64,000 bases of DNA from Paraburkholderia ferrariae NBRC 106233. GTDB taxonomy: Bacteria > Pseudomonadota > Gammaproteobacteria > Burkholderiales > Burkholderiaceae. The position numbers were made by a program, and so were the translations under genes. Shown one piece after another: positions 36,329 through 44,138 of the stretch (the first letter of the stretch is position 1; each line of letters begins with the position of its first letter). A model generated the notes under the pieces. It saw only the letters and a list, made by a program, of their open reading frames with translations, was not told the DNA's origin and searched no databases. The stretch covers positions 1-64,000 of the forward strand of contig NZ_BAYB01000001.1 in assembly GCF_000685035.1 (NCBI RefSeq), given 5' to 3'.

Positions 36329-37240
36329 ATGGGAATTTTCTCGTTCGGCAAGAAAGACGAAGCGGCGCCCCGACGGCGCGGCGCCGAAGCCGGCTCGGGC
36401 CGGCGTAGCAGCCAGAACACGCGCGTGGAGCGGCGCAGCCGCCGGCCGGACCGGTCGGGCGATGCCGAAGCGATGCTGCTCGATCCCACGCTGCCCGAAA
36501 AGCAGCGCGCGCGCCGGCGGCTCGTCGGCGCGATCGCCCTCGTGGTGGCGGCTATCGTGATCCTGCCGATGGTGCTCGATTCGCACCCGAAACCCGTGAC
36601 CGACGACATCGCGATCGACATTCCGAGCCGCCCGGCCACGGCCGACGACAAGAACGCGGCTCGCGACGACGCGGACGACACCCAGGCCGGCGTCGCGCCG
36701 GACAACCCCGGTGCATCGGGGCTCGCAGCAACGGCTGCCGCCGCCTCGGCGCCGACCACCCAGACAGCCCAGAACGCCAACACGGCGGCCACACCCTCGA
36801 AGAGCGCCGCTCCGGCGCAGAGCCAGGCCACCGCCTCCAGCAAGACCTCGCAGAACACGCAGACCGCCCAGGCGAGCACCGCCCCCAAAACCGCGGCCAG
36901 GCCGGCCGCGCCTTCGGCGACGACCCCGGCGGCTTCGAACCAGGAGACCGATTCGGGCAACGGCAACGCGGGCAACGGCGGCTCGCCGGCCACGCCTCCC
37001 GGCGCACGTTTCGCGGTGCAACTGGGCTCGTTTGCGAACGATTCGGCCGCGCGCAACTGGGTGACGAAGTTGAAAGCGGCCGGCGTACCCGCATATACCG
37101 AACAGCGCAAGCAGCCCGACGGCTCGACGCGCACGCTCCTGCGCGCGGGGCCGTTCCCGGATCGCGCGGCGGCTTCGGAAGCGATTGCGAAGGTGCGCGG
37201 CGCCGGTTTGATGTCGGGGTCGAACGGAGCAGCGGAATAA
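36329..37240 (+). CDS. SPOR-domain inner-membrane protein (DedD-like)
   Basis: A 303-residue bitopic protein. A basic cytoplasmic head (RRGAEAGSGRRSSQ and later KQRARRRL) is followed by one membrane helix (LVGAIALVVAAIVILPMVL, about residues 65-83). Then come a long periplasmic Ala/Thr/Ser-rich linker and a C-terminal SPOR domain (RFAVQLGSFANDSAARNW to LRAGPFPDRAAASEAI). SPOR domains bind denuded septal peptidoglycan, so it should localise to the division site, as DedD does. It sits between folC and cvpA, the same neighbours as dedD in E. coli. Confidence 0.93.
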   Translation: MGIFSFGKKDEAAPRRRGAEAGSGRRSSQNTRVERRSRRPDRSGDAEAMLLDPTLPEKQRARRRLVGAIALVVAAIVILPMVLDSHPKPVTDDIAIDIPSRPATADDKNAARDDADDTQAGVAPDNPGASGLAATAAAASAPTTQTAQNANTAATPSKSAAPAQSQATASSKTSQNTQTAQASTAPKTAARPAAPSATTPAASNQETDSGNGNAGNGGSPATPPGARFAVQLGSFANDSAARNWVTKLKAAGVPAYTEQRKQPDGSTRTLLRAGPFPDRAAASEAIAKVRGAGLMSGSNGAAE

Positions 37241-37247
37241 GCCGCCG

Positions 37248-37742
37248 ATGTTCACTGCATTCGACTACGCTGTAATGGCGGTGATCGGTTTATCGGCGCT
37301 GCGCGGGGCGTGGCGCGGATTCATCGGCGAAATCTTCGGATTGATAGGGTGGGTGGCCGCGTTTCTCGTGGCATGCCGCTATGTGGAACGCGTGGTGCCG
37401 TGGATTCCGGCGCACTGGCCGGGCGGGGCCCTGACGCAGTGGCTGATCGCCTTTGCGCTGATCGTGATTGGCGTGGTGCTGGTGGCGGGCGTGGCGAATG
37501 CCCTGCTGGGGCGCCTCGTGCAGGTGAGCGGACTGTCCGGCGTGGACCGGTCGCTCGGTTTGATGTTCGGCCTCGTGCGAGGCGTCGTGCTGGTGCTGAT
37601 TCTCGTCGTCCTCGGCGGACTGACCGAGCTGCCCCAGCAGGACTTCTGGCGCAATGCGCTGCTGCGGCCTTATGCCGAGCAGGGCGTGCACGAACTGAAA
37701 CCGCTGCTGCCCGAAACGCTCGCGAGCTACGTTCGCATCTAG
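37248..37742 (+). CDS. cvpA: CvpA-family membrane protein
   Basis: A 164-residue inner-membrane protein with about four hydrophobic segments. It begins MFTAFDYAVMAVIGLSALRG and contains FGLIGWVAAFLVACRYVER and a Gly/Leu-rich third segment. In E. coli cvpA lies directly before purF and was named for colicin V production; its mechanism is still unsettled. Here too purF follows, 95 bases downstream. It starts seven bases after the SPOR protein. Confidence 0.93.
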   Translation: MFTAFDYAVMAVIGLSALRGAWRGFIGEIFGLIGWVAAFLVACRYVERVVPWIPAHWPGGALTQWLIAFALIVIGVVLVAGVANALLGRLVQVSGLSGVDRSLGLMFGLVRGVVLVLILVVLGGLTELPQQDFWRNALLRPYAEQGVHELKPLLPETLASYVRI

Positions 37743-37837
37743 CGCAGACAAAGCGCAAGCAGCCTGCCCGCGCGGCGCAGGCCCGGCTCCGGCCGCCCGC
37801 CGCTGCTACCGATTCTCGCTTCTTTGAAGGACCTGCC

Positions 37838-39385
37838 ATGTGTGGCATCGTAGGCGTAGTTTCCCGCTCTCCCGTCAACCAGCTTCTTTATGACGCGCTG
37901 CTGCTCCTGCAGCACCGCGGCCAGGACGCGGCCGGCATTGCCACCGCGGATGGCAGCACCTTCCACATGCACAAAGCCAACGGCATGGTGCGCGACGTGT
38001 TCCGCACGCGCAACATGCGCAGCCTGCCGGGCACGAGCGGCATCGGCCAGGTGCGCTATCCGACGGCCGGCTCGGCGTCGAGCGAAGAGGAGGCCCAGCC
38101 GTTCTACGTGAACGCGCCGTTCGGCCTGATCCTCGCCCATAACGGCAATCTCACGAACTGGCAGCAGCTCAAGGAAGAGATGTTCCGCGTCGATCGCCGG
38201 CACGTGAACACCAATTCCGACACGGAAGTCCTGCTCAACGTGCTCGCGCACGAACTGCAGACGGCCAGCTCCGGCCTCGAGCTCGATCCGGCGGCGCTCT
38301 TCAAGGCCGTTTCGGGCGTGCACAAGCGCGTGCGCGGCTCGTACGCCATCGTCTCGCTGATCGCCGGCTACGGCCTGCTCGCGTTCCGCGACCCGTTCGG
38401 CATCCGCCCGCTGTGCATCGGCAAGCTGGAAACGCCGGAAGGCACGGAGTGGATGGTGGCGTCGGAATCGGTGGCGCTCGAAGGCATCGGCTTTGAGTTC
38501 GTGCGTGACGTGGCGCCGGGCGAAGCCGTGTTCGTCGACTTCGAGGGCAACTTCCACTCGCAGCAGTGTTCGGCAACGCCGAGCCTGAACCCCTGCATCT
38601 TCGAACTCGTGTACCTCGCGCGTCCGGATTCGGTGCTCGACGGCGTGCCCGTGTACAACGTGCGTCTGCGCATGGGCGACTATCTCGCCGAGAAGGTCCG
38701 GCGCGAACTGCCCGACGTGAGGATCGACGTGGTCATGCCGATTCCCGATTCGTCGCGCCCCGCGGCCATGCAGGTGGCGAAGAAGCTGGGCGTGGAATAC
38801 CGCGAGGGCTTCTTCAAGAACCGCTACGTGGGCCGCACCTTCATCATGCCGGGCCAGGCGATGCGCAAGAAGTCGGTGCGCCAGAAGCTCAACGCCATGG
38901 GCATCGAGTTCAAGGGCAAGAACGTGCTGATCATCGACGATTCGATCGTGCGCGGCACCACCTCCCACGAAATCGTGCAGATGGCGCGCGACGCGGGCGC
39001 GACCAAGGTGATCTTCGCTTCGGCGGCGCCGCCCGTGAAGTACCCGAACGTCTACGGCATCGACATGCCCACGCGCGGCGAGCTCGTCGCGCACGGCCGC
39101 ACGGACGAGGAAGTGGCGCGCATCATCGGTGCGGACCACCTCGTGTATCAGGACGTCGAAGCGCTCAAGCAGGCGGTGCGCGACATCAATCCGGAGCTCA
39201 AGCAGTTCGAAGCCTCGTGCTTCGACGGCGACTACATCACCGGCGACATCACGAGCGCCTACCTCGACAAGATCGAGACCGCCCGCCTCGCGCCGCAGGC
39301 GCAGTCGGACCGCGATGCCGCGAGCGAAGCGCTGGAGGGCGGCGCGGCGCGCTCGCAATTGCACCTGCAGTTGTCGGTCGAATAA
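37838..39385 (+). CDS. purF: Amidophosphoribosyltransferase
   Basis: A 515-residue enzyme catalysing the first committed step of purine synthesis, making phosphoribosylamine from PRPP and glutamine. The mature N-terminal nucleophile is C2 (MCGIVGVVSRSPVNQLLYDA). The glutaminase domain is intact (LLLQHRGQDAAGIA, GNLTNWQQLK). The PRPP site is LIIDDSIVRGTTSHEIVQ. I chose the ATG at 37838, since the Cys must be residue 2 and a GAAGGA site precedes it. The downstream leader of metZ begins only about 55 bases after the stop. Confidence 0.98.
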   Translation: MCGIVGVVSRSPVNQLLYDALLLLQHRGQDAAGIATADGSTFHMHKANGMVRDVFRTRNMRSLPGTSGIGQVRYPTAGSASSEEEAQPFYVNAPFGLILAHNGNLTNWQQLKEEMFRVDRRHVNTNSDTEVLLNVLAHELQTASSGLELDPAALFKAVSGVHKRVRGSYAIVSLIAGYGLLAFRDPFGIRPLCIGKLETPEGTEWMVASESVALEGIGFEFVRDVAPGEAVFVDFEGNFHSQQCSATPSLNPCIFELVYLARPDSVLDGVPVYNVRLRMGDYLAEKVRRELPDVRIDVVMPIPDSSRPAAMQVAKKLGVEYREGFFKNRYVGRTFIMPGQAMRKKSVRQKLNAMGIEFKGKNVLIIDDSIVRGTTSHEIVQMARDAGATKVIFASAAPPVKYPNVYGIDMPTRGELVAHGRTDEEVARIIGADHLVYQDVEALKQAVRDINPELKQFEASCFDGDYITGDITSAYLDKIETARLAPQAQSDRDAASEALEGGAARSQLHLQLSVE

Positions 39386-39440
39386 GCCGCGCGCGACGGG
39401 AGGCGCGGCACTTGCGCGTTTCCCGTGTTAGGATGAGGGC

Positions 39441-39501
39441 TTGCGTCGATTTGATCTCAGCTTGCGGACGCGGGGCAACCCAAAACAGCTAAAGCGAAAG
39501 G
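39441..39501 (+). promoter_or_regulatory. SAM-II-like riboswitch aptamer upstream of metZ
   Basis: The stretch matches the SAM-II layout. Helix P1 pairs 39443-39447 with 39467-39471. Its loop opens with GATTTGAT and closes with CTTGC. An optional mini-hairpin (39473-39475 with 39479-39481) and an A-rich join follow, then the conserved AGCTAAAG (39487-39494). A loop segment (39460-39463) can pair with 39492-39495 as the pseudoknot. Both P1 strands have perfect 8-base alternative partners downstream: 39441-39448 with 39578-39585 inside the terminator, and 39470-39477 with 39538-39545. These nest together as an antiterminator. The gene controlled, metZ, is a methionine-synthesis gene, as expected for a SAM switch. 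No covariance search was possible. Confidence 0.72.
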
Positions 39502-39562
39502 CATCGCGAACAGGTCGTCAGCCAGTTCGATATCCGATGCCCCGCTGCTGCCCCGAATACCC

Positions 39563-39598
39563 AAAGCCCGCTTCTGCCGACGCAAAGCGGGCTTTTTT
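39563..39598 (+). terminator. Strong intrinsic terminator between the aptamer and metZ
   Basis: An 11-bp perfect stem (39563-39573 with 39585-39595) has an 11-base loop and T residues at 39593-39598. It lies only about 35 bases before the metZ start, so unless it is disrupted it would block metZ. Its loop and 3' arm edge (39578-39585) are complementary to the 5' strand of the aptamer's P1 helix, consistent with SAM-controlled termination. Confidence 0.93.
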
Positions 39599-39632
39599 GC
39601 GCCTGACGGTCTTGCGGCCCGAAGACATTCGA

Positions 39633-40847
39633 ATGGGAAACAACACGAACATGGACGACACCTTAAACTTCGACACCCTCGCCGTGCGCTCGGGCACCCT
39701 GCGCAGCGAGTTCAACGAACATTCGGAAGCGCTCTACCTCACCTCGAGCTTCTGCTTTTCGAGCGCCGCCGAAGCGGCCGAGCGTTTCAGGCACTCCGAA
39801 ACCGGCTACACCTACGCGCGCTTCACGAACCCCACCGTGACGATGTTCCAGGACCGGCTGGCCGCGCTCGAAGGCGGCGAGGCGTGCATGGCGACGGCTT
39901 CGGGCATGGCCGCGATCATGTCGGTGGTGATGTCGGCGTTGCAGGCGGGCGACCATATCGTGAGCTCGCAGAGCATCTTCGGCTCCACGCTCGGCATGTT
40001 CTCGCAGATCTTCAGCAAGTTCGGCATCACGACCACCTTCGTCGATCCCACCGATCTCGATGCGTGGAAGAACGCCGTGCGCCCCGAAACGAAGATGTTC
40101 TTCCTCGAAACGCCCTCGAACCCGCTGACCGAAGTATCGGACATCGAAGCAATCAGCAAGATCGCCAGGGCGGCGGGCGCGCTCTTCGTGGTGGACAACT
40201 GCTTCTGCAGTCCGGCGCTGCAGCAGCCGCTCAAGTTCGGCGCGGACGTGGTGATGCATTCGGCCACCAAGTTCCTGGACGGCCAGGGCCGTGTGCTGGG
40301 CGGCGCGCTGGTGGGCTCGAAGCAGTTCATCATGGAGAAGGTGTTCCCGTTCGTGCGCAGCGCGGGCCCCACGCTTTCCGCCTTCAATGCGTGGGTGCTG
40401 CTCAAGGGCATGGAAACGCTCTCGCTGCGCGTGGAAAAGCAGTCGGCCAACGCGCTCGAAATCGCGCGCTGGCTCGAAGCGCATCCGGCCGTGGGCCGCG
40501 TGTTCTATCCGGGCCTCGAATCGCATCCGCAATATGCGCTCGCGAAGCGCCAGCAGAAGGCGGGCGGCGCCATCGTCTCGTTCGAACTGAAGGGCGACAC
40601 GCCCGAGCAGCAGCGCGAGAACGCCTGGCGCGTGATCGACAACACGAAGGTCTGCTCGATCACCGGCAACCTGGGCGACACGCGCACCACGATCACGCAT
40701 CCGGCCACCACCACGCACGGCCGCATCACGCCGGAAGCGCGCGCGGCGGCGGGCATCACCGAGGGCCTGATTCGTCTCGCCGTCGGCCTCGAGAACGTGC
40801 AGGACATCCGCAACGACCTCGCGCGCGGGCTGGACGCGAAGGCCTGA
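39633..40847 (+). CDS. metZ: O-succinylhomoserine sulfhydrylase
   Basis: A 404-residue PLP enzyme that makes homocysteine directly from O-succinylhomoserine and sulfide. It has the Cys/Met-metabolism fold: YARFTNPTVTMFQDRLAALE, ATASGMAAIMSVVM, and the PLP lysine in MHSATKFLDGQGRVLGG. The C-terminal signature SITGNLGDTRTTITHPATTTH is complete. Starts at 39633 (MGNNTNMDD) and 39651 (MDDTLNF) are both possible. The open frame from 39441 runs through the riboswitch and terminator and is not coding. It is likely repressed by SAM through the upstream element. Confidence 0.95.
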   Translation: MGNNTNMDDTLNFDTLAVRSGTLRSEFNEHSEALYLTSSFCFSSAAEAAERFRHSETGYTYARFTNPTVTMFQDRLAALEGGEACMATASGMAAIMSVVMSALQAGDHIVSSQSIFGSTLGMFSQIFSKFGITTTFVDPTDLDAWKNAVRPETKMFFLETPSNPLTEVSDIEAISKIARAAGALFVVDNCFCSPALQQPLKFGADVVMHSATKFLDGQGRVLGGALVGSKQFIMEKVFPFVRSAGPTLSAFNAWVLLKGMETLSLRVEKQSANALEIARWLEAHPAVGRVFYPGLESHPQYALAKRQQKAGGAIVSFELKGDTPEQQRENAWRVIDNTKVCSITGNLGDTRTTITHPATTTHGRITPEARAAAGITEGLIRLAVGLENVQDIRNDLARGLDAKA

Positions 40848-40888
40848 TCGCGCCGCTTCGTTTCGTTCGCACTGCGTCACAAGTGCTG

Positions 40889-40913
40889 CGGGCCGCGTGT
40901 AGCGGCCCGTTTT
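40889..40913 (+). terminator. Probable intrinsic terminator after metZ
   Basis: An 8-bp stem (40889-40896 with 40902-40909) has a 5-base loop followed by four T residues. It is 41 bases after the metZ stop. Confidence 0.7.
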
Positions 40914-40937
40914 CGTTCATTGCCGAGGTTAGCTGCC

Positions 40938-41795
40938 ATGCCCATCATTCGTGCGTTGTTCGTTTATCCCGTCAAATCGTGCGGTGCCATTGCGCTTGGC
41001 GAGGCGCAACTCGAAGCCGAGGGCCTGAAGTGGGACCGCCACTGGATGGTGGTGGACGAGACCGGGCGCTTCGTGTCGCAGCGCGAGCAGGCGGCGATGG
41101 CGCGCATCGTGCCGGCGTTCGTCGAAGGCGGTGTGGAGCTTGCCATGGCGGGCATGCCGACCCCGCTCACGCTGCCGTTCGAGCCGGGTAGCGATGCGCA
41201 CCGCGTGACCGCGACGGTCTGGAAGGACACGTTCGAAGCCCTCGACGAGGGCGACGCGGCGGCGCGATGGTTCTCGCAGGCGCTGGGCGTGCCGGTGCGG
41301 CTCGTGCGTTTCGCGCCCGACGTCACGCGTCTGTCCAGCAAGAAGTGGACGAACGACGAGGACGTGCCCACGCAGTTCGCCGACGGTTTCCCGCTGCTCG
41401 TGACGAGCGAGGCCTCGCTGGCCGACCTGAACGCGCGCCTTGCGCAAAAGGGCGCGACGCCCGTGCCGATGAGCCGTTTCCGCCCGAACATCGTCGTGGA
41501 CGGCGAGGGCGCCTTCGACGAAGACTTCATCGAAACGATGTCGATCGAAAGCGGCGCCGTGGTGCTGCGCTTCGCGAAGCCATGCGCGCGCTGCCCGATC
41601 ACGACGATCGATCAGCAGACGGGGGAGCGCGACACGCAATGGCCCACGGAGCCGCTCGACACGATGGTGGGCTTTCGTGCCGACCCGCGCGTGGACGGCG
41701 GCCTCACGTTCGGGCAGAACGCCGTGGTCGTGGCGGGCAAGGGCAAGCGCGTGGCCGTGGGGGCCGAAGTCGAATGGGAGTGGCGCTTCGAGTAG
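40938..41795 (+). CDS. MOSC-domain protein (YcbX/mARC-like)
   Basis: A 285-residue protein with an N-terminal MOSC_N domain (IIRALFVYPVKSCGAIAL, LKWDRHWMVVDETGRFVSQR) and a C-terminal MOSC domain. It contains the conserved Cys region RFAKPCARCPITTIDQQTG, where molybdenum cofactor is bound in mARC/YcbX enzymes. It lacks the ferredoxin domain of E. coli YcbX. Such enzymes reduce N-hydroxylated compounds. The substrate here is unknown. I start at the ATG at 40938 instead of a TTG at 40920. It converges on an AraC-type gene. Confidence 0.9.
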   Translation: MPIIRALFVYPVKSCGAIALGEAQLEAEGLKWDRHWMVVDETGRFVSQREQAAMARIVPAFVEGGVELAMAGMPTPLTLPFEPGSDAHRVTATVWKDTFEALDEGDAAARWFSQALGVPVRLVRFAPDVTRLSSKKWTNDEDVPTQFADGFPLLVTSEASLADLNARLAQKGATPVPMSRFRPNIVVDGEGAFDEDFIETMSIESGAVVLRFAKPCARCPITTIDQQTGERDTQWPTEPLDTMVGFRADPRVDGGLTFGQNAVVVAGKGKRVAVGAEVEWEWRFE

Positions 41796-41811
41796 CGCGG
41801 GCTGCGACCTT

Positions 41812-41849
41812 ATTGAGGCGCTACTGAGGCCGCCATTGAGGCGCTACTG
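41812..41849. repeat. 15-bp direct repeat between the MOSC and AraC genes
   Basis: ATTGAGGCGCTACTG occurs at 41812-41826 and again at 41835-41849. The second copy covers the stop codon and last codon of the AraC-type gene, so a small duplication has occurred at its 3' end. Confidence 0.75.
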
Positions 41850-42644
41850 CGGCAGCGTGCGCCACTGCCCCGGTGCGAGCCCGAAGCGCCGCGTGAAGGC
41901 ATGCGTGAACGCGCTTTGATCGCCGAAGCCCACCTCCAGCGCCACGTCGATCAGCGAGCGGCGCGGATCGGCGAGCAGCGTGAGCGCCGTGTCGAGCCGC
42001 AGCCGCTGCAGGTAGCGGTGCGGCGTTTCGCCGAACGCCTCCACAAAAAGCTGATGAAAGCGCCGCATGCCGAAGCCGCAGTGCGCGGCGAGATCGGCCA
42101 TGCGCAGCGGCTCGGCCAGATGCGTGCGCAGCCAGCGGTCGATGCGCGCGAAGTCGAGGCCCGCGGCCGCGTCGAACGCGGCGCCGCCGGCAATGCCTGT
42201 TTGCGCGATCACCGCGGCGCACAGGCGCGCCGAAGCGTCCCAATGGAAGCGCCGCGCGCGCCCGTCGCCGCTGTCGGGCGACGCTGCTGTCTGCGCCGCG
42301 CGCTGCGCGATCTGCCGCACGAGCCCGGTGAGCGCGGGATCGATGGGAACGGCGCGCGCGGCGTCGAAGAGCCGTTCGGGCACGGCGAGCGAGGCAGCCG
42401 GCAGGTCGAGCACCAACTGCCGGTTCTCGCCGATGCCCGCATAGTCGTGCCGCGCGCCGGCCGGAATCAGCCAGGCGGAGCAGCAGTCGATACGCTCGCC
42501 CACGCCGTCCACGGTCATCTCCATCGCACCGTCGAGCCCGAGCACGATCTGGTGAAAATCGTGCAGATCGGTTTCCTCGATCGCGCCGTAGCGGCGCAAT
42601 TCGACGCCGGGCGCGGTGACGGGGGCATGGTGATGCGGATTCAT
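41844..42644 (-). CDS. AraC-family transcriptional regulator
   Basis: A 266-residue regulator. The N-terminal half is a cupin-like ligand-binding region (DFHQIVLGLDGAMEMTVDG, AWLIPAGARHDYAG). The C-terminal 100 residues hold two helix-turn-helix units (MADLAAHCGFGMRRFHQLFV and LIDVALEVGFGDQSAFTHAF) and end FGLAPGQWRTLPQ, the AraC signature. Its target is not evident: the convergent MOSC gene and the FKBP gene 44 bases upstream on the same strand are the nearest. Nothing odd is seen beyond the repeat at its 3' end. Confidence 0.92.
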   Translation of the reverse strand: MNPHHHAPVTAPGVELRRYGAIEETDLHDFHQIVLGLDGAMEMTVDGVGERIDCCSAWLIPAGARHDYAGIGENRQLVLDLPAASLAVPERLFDAARAVPIDPALTGLVRQIAQRAAQTAASPDSGDGRARRFHWDASARLCAAVIAQTGIAGGAAFDAAAGLDFARIDRWLRTHLAEPLRMADLAAHCGFGMRRFHQLFVEAFGETPHRYLQRLRLDTALTLLADPRRSLIDVALEVGFGDQSAFTHAFTRRFGLAPGQWRTLPQ

Positions 42645-42688
42645 GGGCGGCAGCGGGCGGGCAGCAGCGTCTTGCGCAGAGGCTGCGC

Positions 42689-43030
42689 TCAGACCTCGAG
42701 CAGTTCCACTTCGAACACGAGCGTGGCGTTCGGCGGAATCACGCCGCCTGCGCCGCGCACGCCGTAGCCGAGTTGCGGCGGGATCGTGAGCTTGCGCACG
42801 CCGCCCACCTTCATGCCCTGCACGCCTTCGTCCCAGCCCTTGATGACCATGCCGCCGCCCAGCACGAAGGCGAACGGGTCGTTGCGGTCCTTGCTCGAAT
42901 CGAACTTCTGGCCGTCCGTCAGCCAGCCGGTGTAGTGCACGCTGACGGTCTGGCCGGCCGTGGCCTCGGCGCCGGTGCCTTCGGTCAGGTCCTCGTACTT
43001 GAGGCCGGATGCGGTGGTCACGATAGACAT
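42689..43030 (-). CDS. FKBP-type peptidyl-prolyl cis-trans isomerase
   Basis: A compact 113-residue FKBP domain with no signal peptide, so cytoplasmic. The fold's markers are all present: [54 protein letters not shown] and [16 protein letters not shown]. The ATG at 43030 has AGGAG upstream. The open frame that continues further upstream (to 43387) translates the repeat-bearing spacer and is not part of the gene. Small FKBPs of this form are common in Burkholderia and act in protein folding. Confidence 0.95.
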   Translation of the reverse strand: MSIVTTASGLKYEDLTEGTGAEATAGQTVSVHYTGWLTDGQKFDSSKDRNDPFAFVLGGGMVIKGWDEGVQGMKVGGVRKLTIPPQLGYGVRGAGGVIPPNATLVFEVELLEV

Positions 43031-43104
43031 GGGAAAACTCCTGAATCGGATGGGATGAAACCGGTATTGTAGGCGTTTCTTGCGGCGGCCCGAGCTATGG
43101 GCAC

Positions 43105-43189
43105 GCAGTTGGCACCGCAAGTTGGCACAGCAGTTGGCACCGTAGTTGGCGCCACAGTAAGCGCCGTAGTCGGCATCCCGGTGGGCACA
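43105..43189. repeat. Seven imperfect 12-bp tandem repeats in a divergent intergenic region
   Basis: Seven units resemble GCAGTTGGCACC (second unit 13 bases, later units more decayed). They lie between the FKBP gene and the histidine-kinase-like gene. The one extra base breaks any reading frame, so this is non-coding. It could hold clustered protein-binding sites, or be a slipped repeat. Confidence 0.75.
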
Positions 43190-43243
43190 AGACGTGCGCG
43201 TCACGGCGTGCGCGTCACCGGCAGGCGCTTCGACGCGCCTGCC

Positions 43244-43249
43244 TATAAT
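43244..43249 (+). promoter_or_regulatory. Candidate -10 box for the histidine-kinase-like gene
   Basis: A perfect TATAAT lies 70 bases before the start at 43320. No good -35 is seen at normal spacing, and a TG four bases before it may help as a near-extended -10. Confidence 0.35.
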
Positions 43250-43319
43250 GAGGGCTCGCCTGGCCCGGGGTGGCCGGGCATAAGAGTGGGCCCGCGAGGG
43301 GCGAGAAACGAGGACACCG

Positions 43320-44075
43320 ATGGCGTCGAATTCCGATTCCCGATCTGAGCGCATCGCAAGGCTGTGCGCCGAAACCGCGCTGTTCATGCGCGATCACGTG
43401 CTCTCGCGCGTGTCGCACGATCTGCGCAGCCCGTTGAACGCGATCCATAGCTGGGCCTATGTGCTCGAGCGCAAGATCGACGCCGTGGATGCGGCGGCGC
43501 AGCGCGCGCTGGGCGGCATCCGCACGGGCGTCGATCAGCAGGTCCAGTTGCTCGAATCGCTCGTGGACAAGACGCGGGCACAAACGCGCAAGCTGGCGAT
43601 CGAGCGTGCGCCGTTCGCGCTCGATGCGCTGATCGACGAAACCGTCGACGACGTGCGCACGGCGCTTGCCGATGCGCGGGGCGTCACGCTGGCCGTGCAG
43701 GGCACGCCCACGGGCGCGACGTTCGACGGCGACCGCGAGCGCATCGCCCAGGCGCTCTGGCTGATGCTCGTATTCGCGGTGGAGACGAGCGCGCGGGGCG
43801 CGGGCGTGACGCTCGAGGCTGGCGCGGCCGCCAACGCCGCCCAGTTCGACGTGAAGTGGCACGCGACGCCGCAAGCGCTCGCCGACGACGCGGCGGCGCA
43901 TCTGCTCGAACCGTTTGCGCGGGTGCAGGCGGGCGAGCTGCAGGAAACCGGGCGCCATGCCTGGGTGCTGGCGCTATGCCAGCGTGTGGCCGAGGCGCAC
44001 GGCGGGAAGTTCGAGCAGACGCCGCTCGCGGAAGGCGGGGCCGCCGCGCTGAGTTTGAGCCTGCTCGCGGGATGA
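43320..44075 (+). CDS. Small histidine-kinase-like protein with degenerate ATPase domain
   Basis: A 251-residue soluble protein with no sensor or membrane segment. Residues about 25-90 are a HisKA dimerisation domain with the phospho-acceptor His33 ([16 protein letters not shown]). The rest aligns with a HATPase domain, but its ATP motifs have decayed. The N box reads [13 protein letters not shown] without the usual Asn. There is no DxGxG. The G2 region reads [21 protein letters not shown] in place of GSGLGLAL. An F-box-like LLEPFARVQ survives. It may act as a phosphotransfer or docking protein instead of a kinase. No response regulator is adjacent. The ATG at 43320 follows a purine-rich site (ACGAGGACACCG). 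Confidence 0.8.
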   Translation: MASNSDSRSERIARLCAETALFMRDHVLSRVSHDLRSPLNAIHSWAYVLERKIDAVDAAAQRALGGIRTGVDQQVQLLESLVDKTRAQTRKLAIERAPFALDALIDETVDDVRTALADARGVTLAVQGTPTGATFDGDRERIAQALWLMLVFAVETSARGAGVTLEAGAAANAAQFDVKWHATPQALADDAAAHLLEPFARVQAGELQETGRHAWVLALCQRVAEAHGGKFEQTPLAEGGAAALSLSLLAG

Positions 44076-44138
44076 TCCGGCAGCGAGGGGCCTGGCGCCG
44101 CTTATACTGATCGCTTCGCCACCCCGGAGCCTTCTGTC

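Noticed and set aside
39441..39632. N-terminal extension of metZ through an open frame from 39441
   Set aside because: It would translate the aptamer and the strong terminator. Family homology begins at the ATGs at 39633 or 39651.
43097..43348. Plus-strand frame of 83 residues with Gly/Thr/Val repeats across the 12-bp repeat array
   Set aside because: It overlaps the start of the kinase-like gene in another frame, has no ribosome binding site, and one repeat unit of 13 bases would break periodic coding.
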